A DNA stretch of 64,000 nt, from NCBI RefSeq assembly GCF_003316845.1, contig NZ_QMIK01000001.1:248001-312000 (forward strand), in the 5' to 3' direction. The DNA comes from Cognataquiflexum aquatile (GTDB taxonomy: Bacteria > Bacteroidota > Bacteroidia > Cytophagales > Cyclobacteriaceae). How positions within the stretch are numbered: position 1 is the first letter of the stretch; each line of letters starts with the position of its first letter. Below are positions 34,814 through 44,557 of the stretch, piece after piece. The translations under genes were made by a program, and so were the position numbers. The notes beneath the pieces were generated by a model. The model was given only the letters and a program-made list of their open reading frames with translations. It ran no database searches and was not told the origin of the DNA.

Positions 34814-37294
34814 TTACAGAATAATCTGCGCACTTACTTTAACCCCAAACGAATTTGCACCCGGATTATCCAAATAGGTTAATCTATGGAAAAAATCTAC
34901 CCTAAAAAACTTGAAAATGTTTTCAATGCCATACCCCACTTCAATGTAAGGCAGATCCTGATCCAATCTTCCAAAAGCAGGAATCGGATTTCCCTCTTCG
35001 TCCAGATCTGAGGAATTCGTCAGATTCTTGTCACTTACGCTTCCCCAAAGTACGTTTGCATTGGCCACTGCCCTCCATTTGAGTTTCTTGATCAACGGAA
35101 TCCAATTCAATCCAAATCCCTCAAAAGAATGTCTGTAACTCAAACTTGCAAACCGGTCACTTGCAAATTCATTGAAATTCATCAGGTTAAATGCCACAGT
35201 GGTATAGAAAATTGTTTCGTTACCAATATGGTTTTCAAGTAAAGGATATGGTACTGTGCCACGGACAAAACCTGATCTGAGTTCATATCGGGAAACACCG
35301 ACTAATCCAAGATTGAGTTTTTGGTAAATACTCATGACATATTTTTGATATTTGATATCTCCGCCGAGGCTATTGAGTCCTTGGGTAAACCTAAAGTCAA
35401 AAATCGGCCATTTGACCGGCCCAAGAGAAACCCTATAATTGTCATTGGTGATATTCACCTCATCTCTTCCATACCTCAAACCCAGATTTATTTGGGCTAG
35501 GTCAAATCTACTTTGGTAAGTTCCGGTCGATTCATCCAAATAATTGAAATCAAAAGTCGGGTCAAATTCTTTTCTCGTAAATCCGGCAGTCAGGTTAAAT
35601 CCTTTGAAAACCTCACGCTGTGTAATAAATCTATAATACTTGGCGTAGTAGGCCTTATTTAAAGTCCCAAATCTGGAGGCGGCAAGGAAAATGCTGTTGA
35701 GCGAAAGGTTTTCTATCTCCAATCCGACCTGATCGATTTCCCTTTGGGTATTGACTTGAATGGTCGTCCATCTTTTTCGGTCAAGAATTTTGGTTCCTGA
35801 AATAAAATATTTCACTTGATTATCTGCAAAGCCATAAGCAAAGTATCCTGACAGGACGTATTTGTTGCTGAATTTGAGATTGGTACGCAATCCTGCACCC
35901 AATCTTAAGCCTTCGATATTGTTATAATTGACAAGTCCGGTCCAGGGACCCAAGTCTACTTTCCCGACTGGCAAGAAACCGGTTCCCAAAAATTTGAGTC
36001 CTTCAGAATAAAACCTGATGATTGGAATCCTGCTGAGTGTATCTACCATCTGACGGGAGACGATTTCTTGATCTGAGAGCGGTTCGGGCCTCACTTTCTG
36101 CCAAAATTCCTCTGTTCCCTTGTCAAAATCTTCTTTCAGCTGAATGGCTTGAAAATAAAAACTTGGAGGCAATGGATTGTTCACTGTGAAATTGGCGCCT
36201 GAATTATAAAATTTGGCCAGCAATCCAACCGTATTGTCCGTGATCTTGGATATCTTGATCAATACCCTTGTCTTGGAAGGAAGCAATGGACCTGCGTCGG
36301 TCGCGACTAACTCCTGTTGGATTTTGATTCTTTCAATGAAGTTAAGGTTAGCAGATTTGGGAATGGTCAGATCGACCTGCTTGAGTGCATAATCTTCCTT
36401 TTTGATCCAAATGGTGCCGGTGAATGCCAAATCCTGTTCCCGGAGCGGATATACCTTTAACATGTAGCAAAAGTCCTCTCCGACCATCACGGAATCCATC
36501 AGGTCATAATCATAGAATGACTTCCAACCGTCAGCTATCGGGGAGACAAATTCCTTTTCCACGATCGTGAGCCAATTCCTGTAAAAATTATACTCTTGAA
36601 ATGCCGAGCCCGTGATCTGCGAAACAGTAGTTCCGTCTGTAATCCCGACGCCGCTCAGTTTCGAATTTTCAATAATCTCTTTTTTCAAAAGCGGATCTGT
36701 CCGGAAATAGAATTTAGAGTAGGTTTCTGAAAAGAAAACAGGAAGGATTTTTTTACCTTCATCATTGGTCAGCTGCTTGATGCTGTCCATGACAGCGATC
36801 ACTTTTTTGACCTGATTTCTTTCCTGAAAAGCCCCTTCCACCTCATCCAGATCCAGTTCTATTTTGGTATAGTTATCTGATTCGTAAGCCGTTAAATTTC
36901 TTTTATCAAATTTTTCTTTGGATTCCACGGCTTTTCTGATGATGGCAAATGCCGGGTTTTCCCCCGATTCGAAGACAAATTCTGAAAGGTTAAATGTGGA
37001 AGGAAGCAATTGAAAATTGATGACTATAGATTGGGAATATACAATCGGCTTAGTCTGTGAAACAAAGCCAACATAACTCACCTGAATACTGTCCGCCTTG
37101 ATGGAAGTAGTAATGACATAATTGCCCTCAAAATCTGTGGTAATTCCGACCTGAGTTCCTTTCAAAATTACACTCGCAAAAGGTATAGGATCTCCCGTTT
37201 CAAAGTCAGTTACTTTTCCTTTAATAATGGACTGTGAAAACGTCAATGTCAAAAATCCAAAAAATACAATCACGAATAAAAATACTCTTTTCAT
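34814..37294 (-). CDS. DUF5686 and carboxypeptidase-regulatory-like domain outer membrane protein
   Basis: An 826-residue exported protein. A signal peptide lies at residues 1-20 (FLFVIVFFGFLTLTFS). Residues 21-110 form a carboxypeptidase-regulatory-like beta sandwich (IIKGKVTDFETGDPIPFASV, then TTDFEGNYVI). The rest is the DUF5686 region, ending in strands like those of an outer-membrane barrel (FFRVDFFHRLTYLDNPGANS, then VKVSAQIIL). This family is abundant in Bacteroidota and its role is unknown. It is transcribed alone, away from lhgO. Confidence 0.88.
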   Translation of the reverse strand: MKRVFLFVIVFFGFLTLTFSQSIIKGKVTDFETGDPIPFASVILKGTQVGITTDFEGNYVITTSIKADSIQVSYVGFVSQTKPIVYSQSIVINFQLLPSTFNLSEFVFESGENPAFAIIRKAVESKEKFDKRNLTAYESDNYTKIELDLDEVEGAFQERNQVKKVIAVMDSIKQLTNDEGKKILPVFFSETYSKFYFRTDPLLKKEIIENSKLSGVGITDGTTVSQITGSAFQEYNFYRNWLTIVEKEFVSPIADGWKSFYDYDLMDSVMVGEDFCYMLKVYPLREQDLAFTGTIWIKKEDYALKQVDLTIPKSANLNFIERIKIQQELVATDAGPLLPSKTRVLIKISKITDNTVGLLAKFYNSGANFTVNNPLPPSFYFQAIQLKEDFDKGTEEFWQKVRPEPLSDQEIVSRQMVDTLSRIPIIRFYSEGLKFLGTGFLPVGKVDLGPWTGLVNYNNIEGLRLGAGLRTNLKFSNKYVLSGYFAYGFADNQVKYFISGTKILDRKRWTTIQVNTQREIDQVGLEIENLSLNSIFLAASRFGTLNKAYYAKYYRFITQREVFKGFNLTAGFTRKEFDPTFDFNYLDESTGTYQSRFDLAQINLGLRYGRDEVNITNDNYRVSLGPVKWPIFDFRFTQGLNSLGGDIKYQKYVMSIYQKLNLGLVGVSRYELRSGFVRGTVPYPLLENHIGNETIFYTTVAFNLMNFNEFASDRFASLSYRHSFEGFGLNWIPLIKKLKWRAVANANVLWGSVSDKNLTNSSDLDEEGNPIPAFGRLDQDLPYIEVGYGIENIFKFFRVDFFHRLTYLDNPGANSFGVKVSAQIIL

Positions 37295-37456
37295 AATGGT
37301 TTATAGGTACGGCTCAAAACACGCAGTTATCGTCGAAAAGTTCTAATTAGCGTTCTTTTTTTGTAATGGATATGAATTTGTCCAGCTTTCTTGTTACAAA
37401 ATTATCCTGTTCAAAAATAAATCGCATCCTTATATTTGTCTGCAATATTATAGAAA

Positions 37457-38662
37457 ATGACATACGATATCATCATCATAGGCGGAGGAATTGTCGGTTT
37501 GGCAACAGGTTTGAAAATCAAACAACAAAAACCTGATCTGAAAATCGCCATTCTGGAAAAAGAATCCGAAGTAGCCAAACATCAGACCGGCAATAATAGC
37601 GGAGTGATCCATTCGGGTCTTTATTACAAACCGGGATCACTCAAAGCCATCAACTGCATCAACGGCTACCATGAACTGATCAAATTTTGTGAAGAGGAAA
37701 ATGTTCCTTTTGAGCTGACCGGAAAAGTCGTTGTCGCTACCAAACAAGAGCAGATACCGATTCTTAACGGATTATTGGAGCGCGGTCTTCAAAACGGACT
37801 TACCGGGACAAGGTCCATTACCTTGGATGAGTTAAAGGCATACGAACCCTACTGTGCCGGAGTGGCTGCCATCCATGTGCCCCAAACTGGAATTGTTGAT
37901 TACAAAGTGGTTGCAATGGCTTATGCCGCAAAATTTGAATCTGTGGGTGGGGAGATTTTTTTGGAACATAAAGTGGATCAAATCAAGACTTTAAATGGTG
38001 TCTCTTATGTTAGGACAGCCTATCATGAATTCTCCTGTAAATTAGTCATCAATTGCGCAGGACTTTATTCCGACAAAGTGGCCCAAATGAATCAAGAAGA
38101 AGAGATTGATGTCAAGATCATTCCATTCCGAGGAGAATATTACAAAATCAAAAAAGAAAGGGAATACCTGGTCAAAAACCTGATCTATCCTGTTCCGGAC
38201 CCAAATTTCCCATTTTTAGGGGTTCACTTTACAAGGATGATGAAAGGTGGTGTCGAGGCCGGACCAAATGCTGTATTGGCATTCAAAAGGGAAGGATATA
38301 AGCGAACTGACATCAACTTCTCAGAGCTTGCAGAAACCTTGTCTTGGCCGGGATTCCAAAAAGTGGCGGCAAAATACTGGAAGACCGGAATGGGCGAAAT
38401 TTACCGTTCTTTTTCCAAAGCCGCTTTCACAAAGGCATTGCAGGAACTGATTCCCGATATCAATGAATCTGACCTAGTCGATGGTGGCGCCGGTGTGCGT
38501 GCCCAAGCCTGCGACCGTACAGGTGGATTATTGGATGATTTCAGTATCAGGGAAAATGAATTTGCGATCAATGTCCTAAATGCCCCCTCTCCTGCTGCGA
38601 CGAGTTCTTTATCGATTGGCGGTACTGTCTGTGAATTGGCTTTAAAGAGGTTTGGGAAGTAG
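37457..38662 (+). CDS. lhgO: L-2-hydroxyglutarate oxidase
   Basis: A 401-residue FAD-dependent oxidoreductase of the DAO/LhgO family. The FAD motif IIIGGGIVGLATGLKI is at residues 5-20. The family segments NNSGVIHSGLYYKPGSLKA, GRYK-like FRGEYYKIKKEREYLVKN and VYPVPDPNFPFLGVHFT-like LIYPVPDPNFPFLGVHFT follow, with VDGGAGVRAQACDRTGGLLD near the C-terminus. It should oxidise L-2-hydroxyglutarate to 2-oxoglutarate at the membrane. It is a lone gene with 162 bases upstream. Confidence 0.93.
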   Translation: MTYDIIIIGGGIVGLATGLKIKQQKPDLKIAILEKESEVAKHQTGNNSGVIHSGLYYKPGSLKAINCINGYHELIKFCEEENVPFELTGKVVVATKQEQIPILNGLLERGLQNGLTGTRSITLDELKAYEPYCAGVAAIHVPQTGIVDYKVVAMAYAAKFESVGGEIFLEHKVDQIKTLNGVSYVRTAYHEFSCKLVINCAGLYSDKVAQMNQEEEIDVKIIPFRGEYYKIKKEREYLVKNLIYPVPDPNFPFLGVHFTRMMKGGVEAGPNAVLAFKREGYKRTDINFSELAETLSWPGFQKVAAKYWKTGMGEIYRSFSKAAFTKALQELIPDINESDLVDGGAGVRAQACDRTGGLLDDFSIRENEFAINVLNAPSPAATSSLSIGGTVCELALKRFGK

Positions 38663-38663
38663 G

Positions 38664-38742
38664 GTCGTCACTCTGAGTGAAGCGAAGAGTCTCACCTAAA
38701 TTTTGTGAGATCCTTCAGTCGTACCTCCCTCAGGATGACGAA
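38664..38742. repeat. Dispersed imperfect palindromic repeat (GTCATCCTGA type)
   Basis: The left arm GTCACTCTGAGTGAAGCGAA and right arm (GATCCTTCAGTCGTACCTCC, then CTCAGGATGAC) form an imperfect inverted repeat between two convergent genes. Related copies occur at 50066-50300. Such elements are common between genes in Bacteroidota. Confidence 0.8.
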
Positions 38743-38804
38743 TACCCAAAATTTCATTCCCCTTCTGAATGTTATCGAAAATCTTAAATATTTAGAATAT
38801 TTAC

Positions 38805-40655
38805 CTACTTCAAAGCCGGCAACAAATATTTCCAGATCAGATTAATTTCACCCTGCATATCCTGAATGTTTGCTGTTGCGACAATGACAGCATCTTTTTC
38901 TGGTAGAACCAATACGAATTGACCATTGGCCCCATCTGCGCGGTAGGAATTGTGGCGGCTTCTCCATAATTGGTACCCATATCTCTGAAGCCAATCACTG
39001 TCTTTGGCCTTTACTTTGAGGTTTTCTCTTTTGACTCCTGCAGGTAGCGAAGCAACTTGGGCAGTACTTGCCTCTTCTATCCAAGCTTCTGAAAGCAACT
39101 GTTTGCCGTTCCATTTACCTTTTTGGAGATAAAACTGTCCCAACTTGGCCAGATCTTCAGTTTTCAGATGAAGTCCCCAACCACCGACAGGTATTCCCTG
39201 CGGACTCTCCTCCCACCTTGCAGCAACTATTCCAAGCGGCCTGAACAATCTTGGTTGCAAATAATCTATAACACGTTCTCCGGTTACCTGCTGCAAAATT
39301 GCCGAAAGCATGTACGTCGCCACACTGTTGTAAACATATTGGGTTCCCGGTTTATGTTCTACAGGTGTTGCCAAAAAAGCAGTCACCCAATCATTATCTT
39401 TATCGGCACGGATAGCACGGGTAGGATCTGTATCATGTCCGGCAGTCATCGTCAGCAAATGCCTGATTTCCATATTTTTTAGATTTTCACTTACCTCGGC
39501 AGGGAGTTTTTCAGGAAAAAATGAAATGACTTTGTCGCTGACTTTCAGCTTTCCTTCTTGAACAGCAAAACCAATTGCCGTTGAAGTGAAAGTTTTGCTT
39601 ACAGAATGAAGGACATGTGGTTTGTTGGAAGCATTCTCCCCAAACCAATATTCCGCGACAACCTTGCCATGCCGAACAATCATCAAACTATGGAGATCCT
39701 GTCCGCTTGCTTTTACTGCTTCGAGGTAATTGGCAATATTTTTTGGATTGACTTTTTCTGCTTCTGCTGTACTTCTGGGTAATGCTTTAACCAATGAGGG
39801 AAAATTGACAAGTTCAATCCCCTTTTCGGAAATGGCTTTCTTGACCTTTTCGCTTGTCCATGTATCAGTTACACCCTGACGGTCCACGCCAACTTCTTCG
39901 TAGCCAATATGTCCCACGCCTTGCATTTCAATATTGTCGTAGGCAGGATGGTCCACAAACATATAACTCTTGCCGGGCTCAAGTTTGTCCAGCATGCGGA
40001 GAAATGCGGCTTCTTTTTCTGCTGAGGTTGTTTTTGCCCCATCATAAGAAACTCCCGAAATCCCCAAACCTTGCATTACTGACCTTCCCATCACCGGCAG
40101 GTCATATTCCACAGACAATCGGTTCACCATTTCCACTACTTTGGGATCAAAACCTGTCGAACCCATATGTCCGGAAAGGTGGCTGATTTGGGGAACTTCC
40201 TTGAGAGCAAAATCAATCTGTGCCCTGAATTCCCGTTCAATTTCTTCCAGATTCCATTTGTTTTCAGTAATTGCCAAGCCTGGATAGTTCTTGTTTGGCC
40301 CCATCATCGGGAAAAAATAACCGTTATCGTCCACCAGACTTGGACAATTTGTCAACGGTCTCCATTTGATATTGTCCCATTCGCTGGTGATGACAAGATG
40401 AAGCCCCACATCGATTCCGGTATGTTTTCTGAGCATTTGGGCAGCTTCCGGAAACCATGGAGTGACAACCATCAGCTCTATGGAAGTCTCAATGCCATTT
40501 TCATAAGTTTCAATACTCGCCAGGTTGGCCGATCGAGACGAACCCATGTCATCTCCCCTCACAATCAACTTTGTTCCCTGGATTTGCTGTGCTGAAATGG
40601 ATAGGGAAAAAAGCAGCAGCAGGCCTAGGGCCGAGAGTTTTTTGAAAGTATTCAT
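38805..40655 (-). CDS. ChbG/YdjC-type deacetylase fused to a beta-lactamase-family serine hydrolase
   Basis: A 616-residue exported protein from the ATG at 40655; the longer frame upstream is rejected because the signal peptide (MNTFKKLSALGLLLLFSLSI, cut after SAQ) begins here. Residues 25-310 are a YdjC/ChbG-like carbohydrate deacetylase: LIVRGDDMGSSRSANLA, DVGLHLVITSEWDN and ISHLSGHMGS supply the Asp and His metal ligands. Residues 320-616 are a class C-like beta-lactamase/esterase domain with SxxK in LHSVSKTFTSTA and YxN in YVYNSVATYM. Both active sites look intact. The pairing suggests work on a sugar amide or ester in the periplasm, which is inference. Confidence 0.88.
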   Translation of the reverse strand: MNTFKKLSALGLLLLFSLSISAQQIQGTKLIVRGDDMGSSRSANLASIETYENGIETSIELMVVTPWFPEAAQMLRKHTGIDVGLHLVITSEWDNIKWRPLTNCPSLVDDNGYFFPMMGPNKNYPGLAITENKWNLEEIEREFRAQIDFALKEVPQISHLSGHMGSTGFDPKVVEMVNRLSVEYDLPVMGRSVMQGLGISGVSYDGAKTTSAEKEAAFLRMLDKLEPGKSYMFVDHPAYDNIEMQGVGHIGYEEVGVDRQGVTDTWTSEKVKKAISEKGIELVNFPSLVKALPRSTAEAEKVNPKNIANYLEAVKASGQDLHSLMIVRHGKVVAEYWFGENASNKPHVLHSVSKTFTSTAIGFAVQEGKLKVSDKVISFFPEKLPAEVSENLKNMEIRHLLTMTAGHDTDPTRAIRADKDNDWVTAFLATPVEHKPGTQYVYNSVATYMLSAILQQVTGERVIDYLQPRLFRPLGIVAARWEESPQGIPVGGWGLHLKTEDLAKLGQFYLQKGKWNGKQLLSEAWIEEASTAQVASLPAGVKRENLKVKAKDSDWLQRYGYQLWRSRHNSYRADGANGQFVLVLPEKDAVIVATANIQDMQGEINLIWKYLLPALK

Positions 40656-40982
40656 ATCTGAAATCTGTTTTTGGGTAAAATAGATTAATTGCTTGTTAAT
40701 TCTTGGTTCAACTTTTTTGAACACATTCTATATAGAATTCGAAAATAAAGCCAAAAGCAATTAGTATTACTACCGCTCAAAGCATTTGCAAGAACAAGCT
40801 TATCCTGAAGAGGCAGTCAGGAATCTAGTGGTTGAACTTTCCAAATCTGAAGTAAGAATCATAAAAAACTGATCTATTAATAAATCCACAACAGATTTTC
40901 TTCATATTTTAATAATTAAGTTTTCTTTTCAACTTCAAACTAATATATTTAAGAATCCATTTACTCATTTATTTTTTTCCCA

Positions 40983-43367
40983 ATGCATAAAAAAAGCTTT
41001 ACTGAACGCGACATATGTACCAAATTTATCACTCCTGCACTTATTAAAGCAGGTTGGGATATTCAAAAGCAGGTCCGCGAAGAAGTGTTTTTTACTGATG
41101 GTAGAATCATCGTTCAAGGCTCTCTCCACACCCGAGGAAAAAGAAAGCGTGCCGACTACATCCTTTACTATAAAAATAACATTCCCATTGCCATCATAGA
41201 GGCGAAGGATAATAATAAAGGCGTGGGATCCGGAATGCAACAAGCCCTGGAATATTCCGAAATACTTCAGCTTCCATTTGTCTTTACCTCAAATGGGGAT
41301 TCATTTGTCTTTCATGACAAAACCAATCATGAAATAAGGGAGAATGAAATTCCTATGGATGAGTTCCCCTCTCCTATTACTCTTTGGGAAAAGTATCTTG
41401 ATTTTAAAGAAATAACCTCTCCAAAAGAGAGGGAAATTGTAGCGCAAGACTATTATACTGACGACTCCGGCATGAACCTGAGATATTACCAGGCAAATGC
41501 AGTGAATAGGACGATTGAGGCCATCGCCAAAGGACAAAATAGAATCCTGTTGGTCATGGCTACAGGAACAGGAAAAACATACACTGCCTTTAACCTGATC
41601 TGGAGACTTTGGAAAACAGGGATCAAAAAGCGGATTCTTTTTCTAGCAGACAGAAATGCACTTCTCACCCAGACGAAAAATGGAGACTTCTCCCCTTTTG
41701 GAAATGATATCATGCATATCATCAAAAACCGCAAAATTGACAAATCTTACCAAATCTACTTTGCACTGTACCAAGGGTTGACAAGCAATGAAGAGGAAAA
41801 AAATGCCTACAAGGAATTCAGCAGGGACTTTTTTGATTTGATTGTAGTGGATGAGTGTCACCGAGGTTCTGCCTCTGAAGCCTCAGCTTGGCGGGAAATT
41901 TTGGACTATTTTCAGGGAGCCACACAAGTCGGAATGACTGCCACTCCGAAGGAAACCAAAGACATCTCCAATATGGACTATTATGGAGAACCAGTCTATA
42001 CTTATTCCCTCAAACAGGGAATTATGGATGGTTTTTTGGCTCCCTACAAGGTAGTAAGAATCACCACCAATCTTGACGAAGGTTGGAGGCCTGCCTATGG
42101 TATGTTGGATAAATTTGGCAATGAAATCAAAGACAGGATCTATAACCTGAAAGATTATGACCGCAAAATGGTCATCGACCAGCGAACCCAGCTAATTGCT
42201 GAAAAAATCACAGAGTTTTTAAAAGCAACCGATAGGTTTGCCAAAACAATTGTCTTTTGTATTGATATAGAACACGCCCAGCGAATGCGACAGGCACTGA
42301 TCAATGCGAATGCAGATCTTGTTTCCCAACACCCCTACTATGTTGTCAAAATCACCGGTGACGATGAAGTAGGCAAACGGGAGTTAGACAACTTTACAGA
42401 CGTAGAAGAACGCTTTCCCGTCATTGCTACCACATCCAAAATGCTGACTACAGGTATTGACACCAAAATGGTCAAACTGATTGTACTTGAAGCCAACATT
42501 GCTTCGATGACTGAATTCAAGCAGATTGTAGGAAGAGGCACGCGAATTCGGGAAGCCGAAGGAAAGCTTTATTTTACTATTATGGATTTCCGAAAAGCCA
42601 CCAATCTCTTTGCGGATCCGGATTTTGATGGGGAACCTGTTCAGATCTACGAACCTGAACTGGATGAATCTCCAGTACCTCCGACTTATCCAGAAATGGG
42701 AGATGATGAAAATGACAATCAGGTCAGGGAATCTGATCCCCCTGAATATGAAACTCCTCAAAATGATATCCTGATTCATGAACCCGATCCTGATCTCGAG
42801 CCCAAAAAATACTATGTCAATGATGTAGAAGTCAAAGTCATCAATCAACGAATCCAATACTTTGGAGCTGATGGCAGGTTGATCACGGAATCTTTGAAAG
42901 ATTATACCCGAAAAAATATAGATCAGAATTTCGGTTCACTGGATTCATTTATTCTGCGATGGACCAAGGCTGATAAAAAAGAAGTCCTTTTGGCAGAATT
43001 GGCGGAGCAAGGGATTTTATTGGAAGCTCTTCGAGAGGAAGTGGGTAAAGAAATGGATGATTTTGATCTGATCTGTCATATTGCTTTTGACCAACCGGCA
43101 CTCACCAGAAAAGAACGTGCCGACCAAGTGCGCAAACGGAATTACTTTGCCAAATACAGTGAAAAAGCACAGGCGGTACTCAATGCGCTCTTAGACAAAT
43201 ATGAAAAAGAAGGAATCACGACCATTGAACAAGGTTCAATCCTTAAAATACAACCTATCAATCAATTGGGATCCCCTGTGGAATTGGTAAGGGCATTTGG
43301 AAAAGGGAAGGATTTTGAGAATGCAATAAAGGAATTGGAAAAGGAAATATATTTTAGCGCTTCATGA
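40983..43367 (+). CDS. hsdR: Type I restriction enzyme R subunit
   Basis: A 794-residue restriction and translocase subunit. The N-terminal nuclease has D58 in RADYILYY and the E73-x-K75 pair in IAIIEAKD. The SF2 motor has Walker A ATGTGKT (193-199), DECH (290-293), MTATPKE and QIVGRGTRIRE (motif VI). The C-terminal ~200 residues resemble the EcoEI R C-terminal region. It cuts unmethylated DNA after translocation, with HsdM and HsdS encoded downstream. Its stop overlaps the next start as ATGA. All motifs appear intact. Confidence 0.96.
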   Translation: MHKKSFTERDICTKFITPALIKAGWDIQKQVREEVFFTDGRIIVQGSLHTRGKRKRADYILYYKNNIPIAIIEAKDNNKGVGSGMQQALEYSEILQLPFVFTSNGDSFVFHDKTNHEIRENEIPMDEFPSPITLWEKYLDFKEITSPKEREIVAQDYYTDDSGMNLRYYQANAVNRTIEAIAKGQNRILLVMATGTGKTYTAFNLIWRLWKTGIKKRILFLADRNALLTQTKNGDFSPFGNDIMHIIKNRKIDKSYQIYFALYQGLTSNEEEKNAYKEFSRDFFDLIVVDECHRGSASEASAWREILDYFQGATQVGMTATPKETKDISNMDYYGEPVYTYSLKQGIMDGFLAPYKVVRITTNLDEGWRPAYGMLDKFGNEIKDRIYNLKDYDRKMVIDQRTQLIAEKITEFLKATDRFAKTIVFCIDIEHAQRMRQALINANADLVSQHPYYVVKITGDDEVGKRELDNFTDVEERFPVIATTSKMLTTGIDTKMVKLIVLEANIASMTEFKQIVGRGTRIREAEGKLYFTIMDFRKATNLFADPDFDGEPVQIYEPELDESPVPPTYPEMGDDENDNQVRESDPPEYETPQNDILIHEPDPDLEPKKYYVNDVEVKVINQRIQYFGADGRLITESLKDYTRKNIDQNFGSLDSFILRWTKADKKEVLLAELAEQGILLEALREEVGKEMDDFDLICHIAFDQPALTRKERADQVRKRNYFAKYSEKAQAVLNALLDKYEKEGITTIEQGSILKIQPINQLGSPVELVRAFGKGKDFENAIKELEKEIYFSAS

Positions 43368-44557
43368 ATGAATCTCCGACTGAAAAAGATTTCCTGAATC
43401 TTTTGAATGATGCTTCTTTTGAACGGATTGAATTGGAACTTCAATCAGCAAACTTCTTTGATATATTAAATGCTACCAAAAGTGAGGTAAGGCACTCTAA
43501 TTTTTTGGCTTGGATATTAGACCCAAATGCCAATCATGGATTAGGAGAAATGGTACTCTTGAGATTTCTAAGAGATATTTTCTCTAGTGAGCGTGTGGTT
43601 GGATTATACGGTCCTGAAGCAGATACCCTTGATTTTAGATCTGCGGAACTAAGACGGGAATGGCAAAATATTGATTTGTTAATTGTACTCGACAAGATTG
43701 TCGTCGTTGTGGAGAATAAATGGGATTCATCAGAACACTCTCTTCAATTAACCAAGTATAGAAAAGTAATTGAAACTCATTTTCCAAATCACAAAAAGGC
43801 ATTTGTGCTTTTGACAAAAGAAGGAACTGAAGCTAAAAATGAAGAGGACAAAAATTATTATATCGAATACAACTATATCCAAATTGCCCAGATTCTGGAA
43901 AGAATCATGGCAGTTTACAAGCCCCAAATCAACAACCGCACCTTTTTGTATTTGGAAGATTACCTCAAAGTTTTAAAACGAAACATCATGCAAGAAGACC
44001 ATCTGAATGAATTGGCTGTCAAACTTTATCAGACCCACAGAAGGGCATTGAACTTTATTTTTGAAAACAAACCTGATCTTCAAAAAGAAATTCAGAAGCT
44101 TTTAATTGAGGTTTTAAAGGACTTTTCATTTGTTCTTGGCAGTACAAGTAAATCTTATGTCCGTTTTCTAACAGAAGATCTTCGTAAAGTCATTCAATCA
44201 CACAATCAATCTAATGGTTGGCTTAATCGGGAAGTTTTTCTTTTTGAATTAGTCATTAATGCAACTGATAAAGATGTCAGGATTGTCTTTAAACCGGTGA
44301 TTTCTCCTGGTGATAATCCTATCCGAGATGAATTTGCCAAGAGCATCAGCATGGTAGAAGGCGCTTCCATACCTTATGGTAAACTATGGCTCGTCCATTT
44401 TATTCAGGACAAAAAGATTTCAAGAGCAAAATTTGACGAGTTGGGCGACGAGGAAAGAAAAGAAGAATTAAAAAAATTCATTGGGAATTGCATTCCCACC
44501 ATCGAAAAAGTAGAAAAGGCATTATTAGCCAATCCAGAAATTAATAAACCTAAATGA
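43364..44557 (+). CDS. PD-(D/E)XK nuclease superfamily protein within the hsd operon
   Basis: A 397-residue protein of the PDDEXK_4 type. The N-terminal ATKSEVRHSNFLAWILDPN and HGLGEMVLLRFLRDIF match the family opening; D104 in WQNIDLLIVLD and the E117-x-K119 pair in VVVENK, followed by Q128 and Y132, form the nuclease core. The C-terminal ~200 residues are without a known domain. It overlaps hsdR and hsdM by ATGA at both ends, so it is cotranslated with the restriction system. It may be an accessory nuclease of the type I system or an independent defence protein. Active-site residues are all present. Confidence 0.85.
   Translation: MNESPTEKDFLNLLNDASFERIELELQSANFFDILNATKSEVRHSNFLAWILDPNANHGLGEMVLLRFLRDIFSSERVVGLYGPEADTLDFRSAELRREWQNIDLLIVLDKIVVVVENKWDSSEHSLQLTKYRKVIETHFPNHKKAFVLLTKEGTEAKNEEDKNYYIEYNYIQIAQILERIMAVYKPQINNRTFLYLEDYLKVLKRNIMQEDHLNELAVKLYQTHRRALNFIFENKPDLQKEIQKLLIEVLKDFSFVLGSTSKSYVRFLTEDLRKVIQSHNQSNGWLNREVFLFELVINATDKDVRIVFKPVISPGDNPIRDEFAKSISMVEGASIPYGKLWLVHFIQDKKISRAKFDELGDEERKEELKKFIGNCIPTIEKVEKALLANPEINKPK

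Noticed and set aside
40770..40872. Short plus-strand open stretch ending in YPEEAVRNLVVELSKSEVRI
   Set aside because: It could be a gene remnant, but it has no start, is too short, and I recognise no family.
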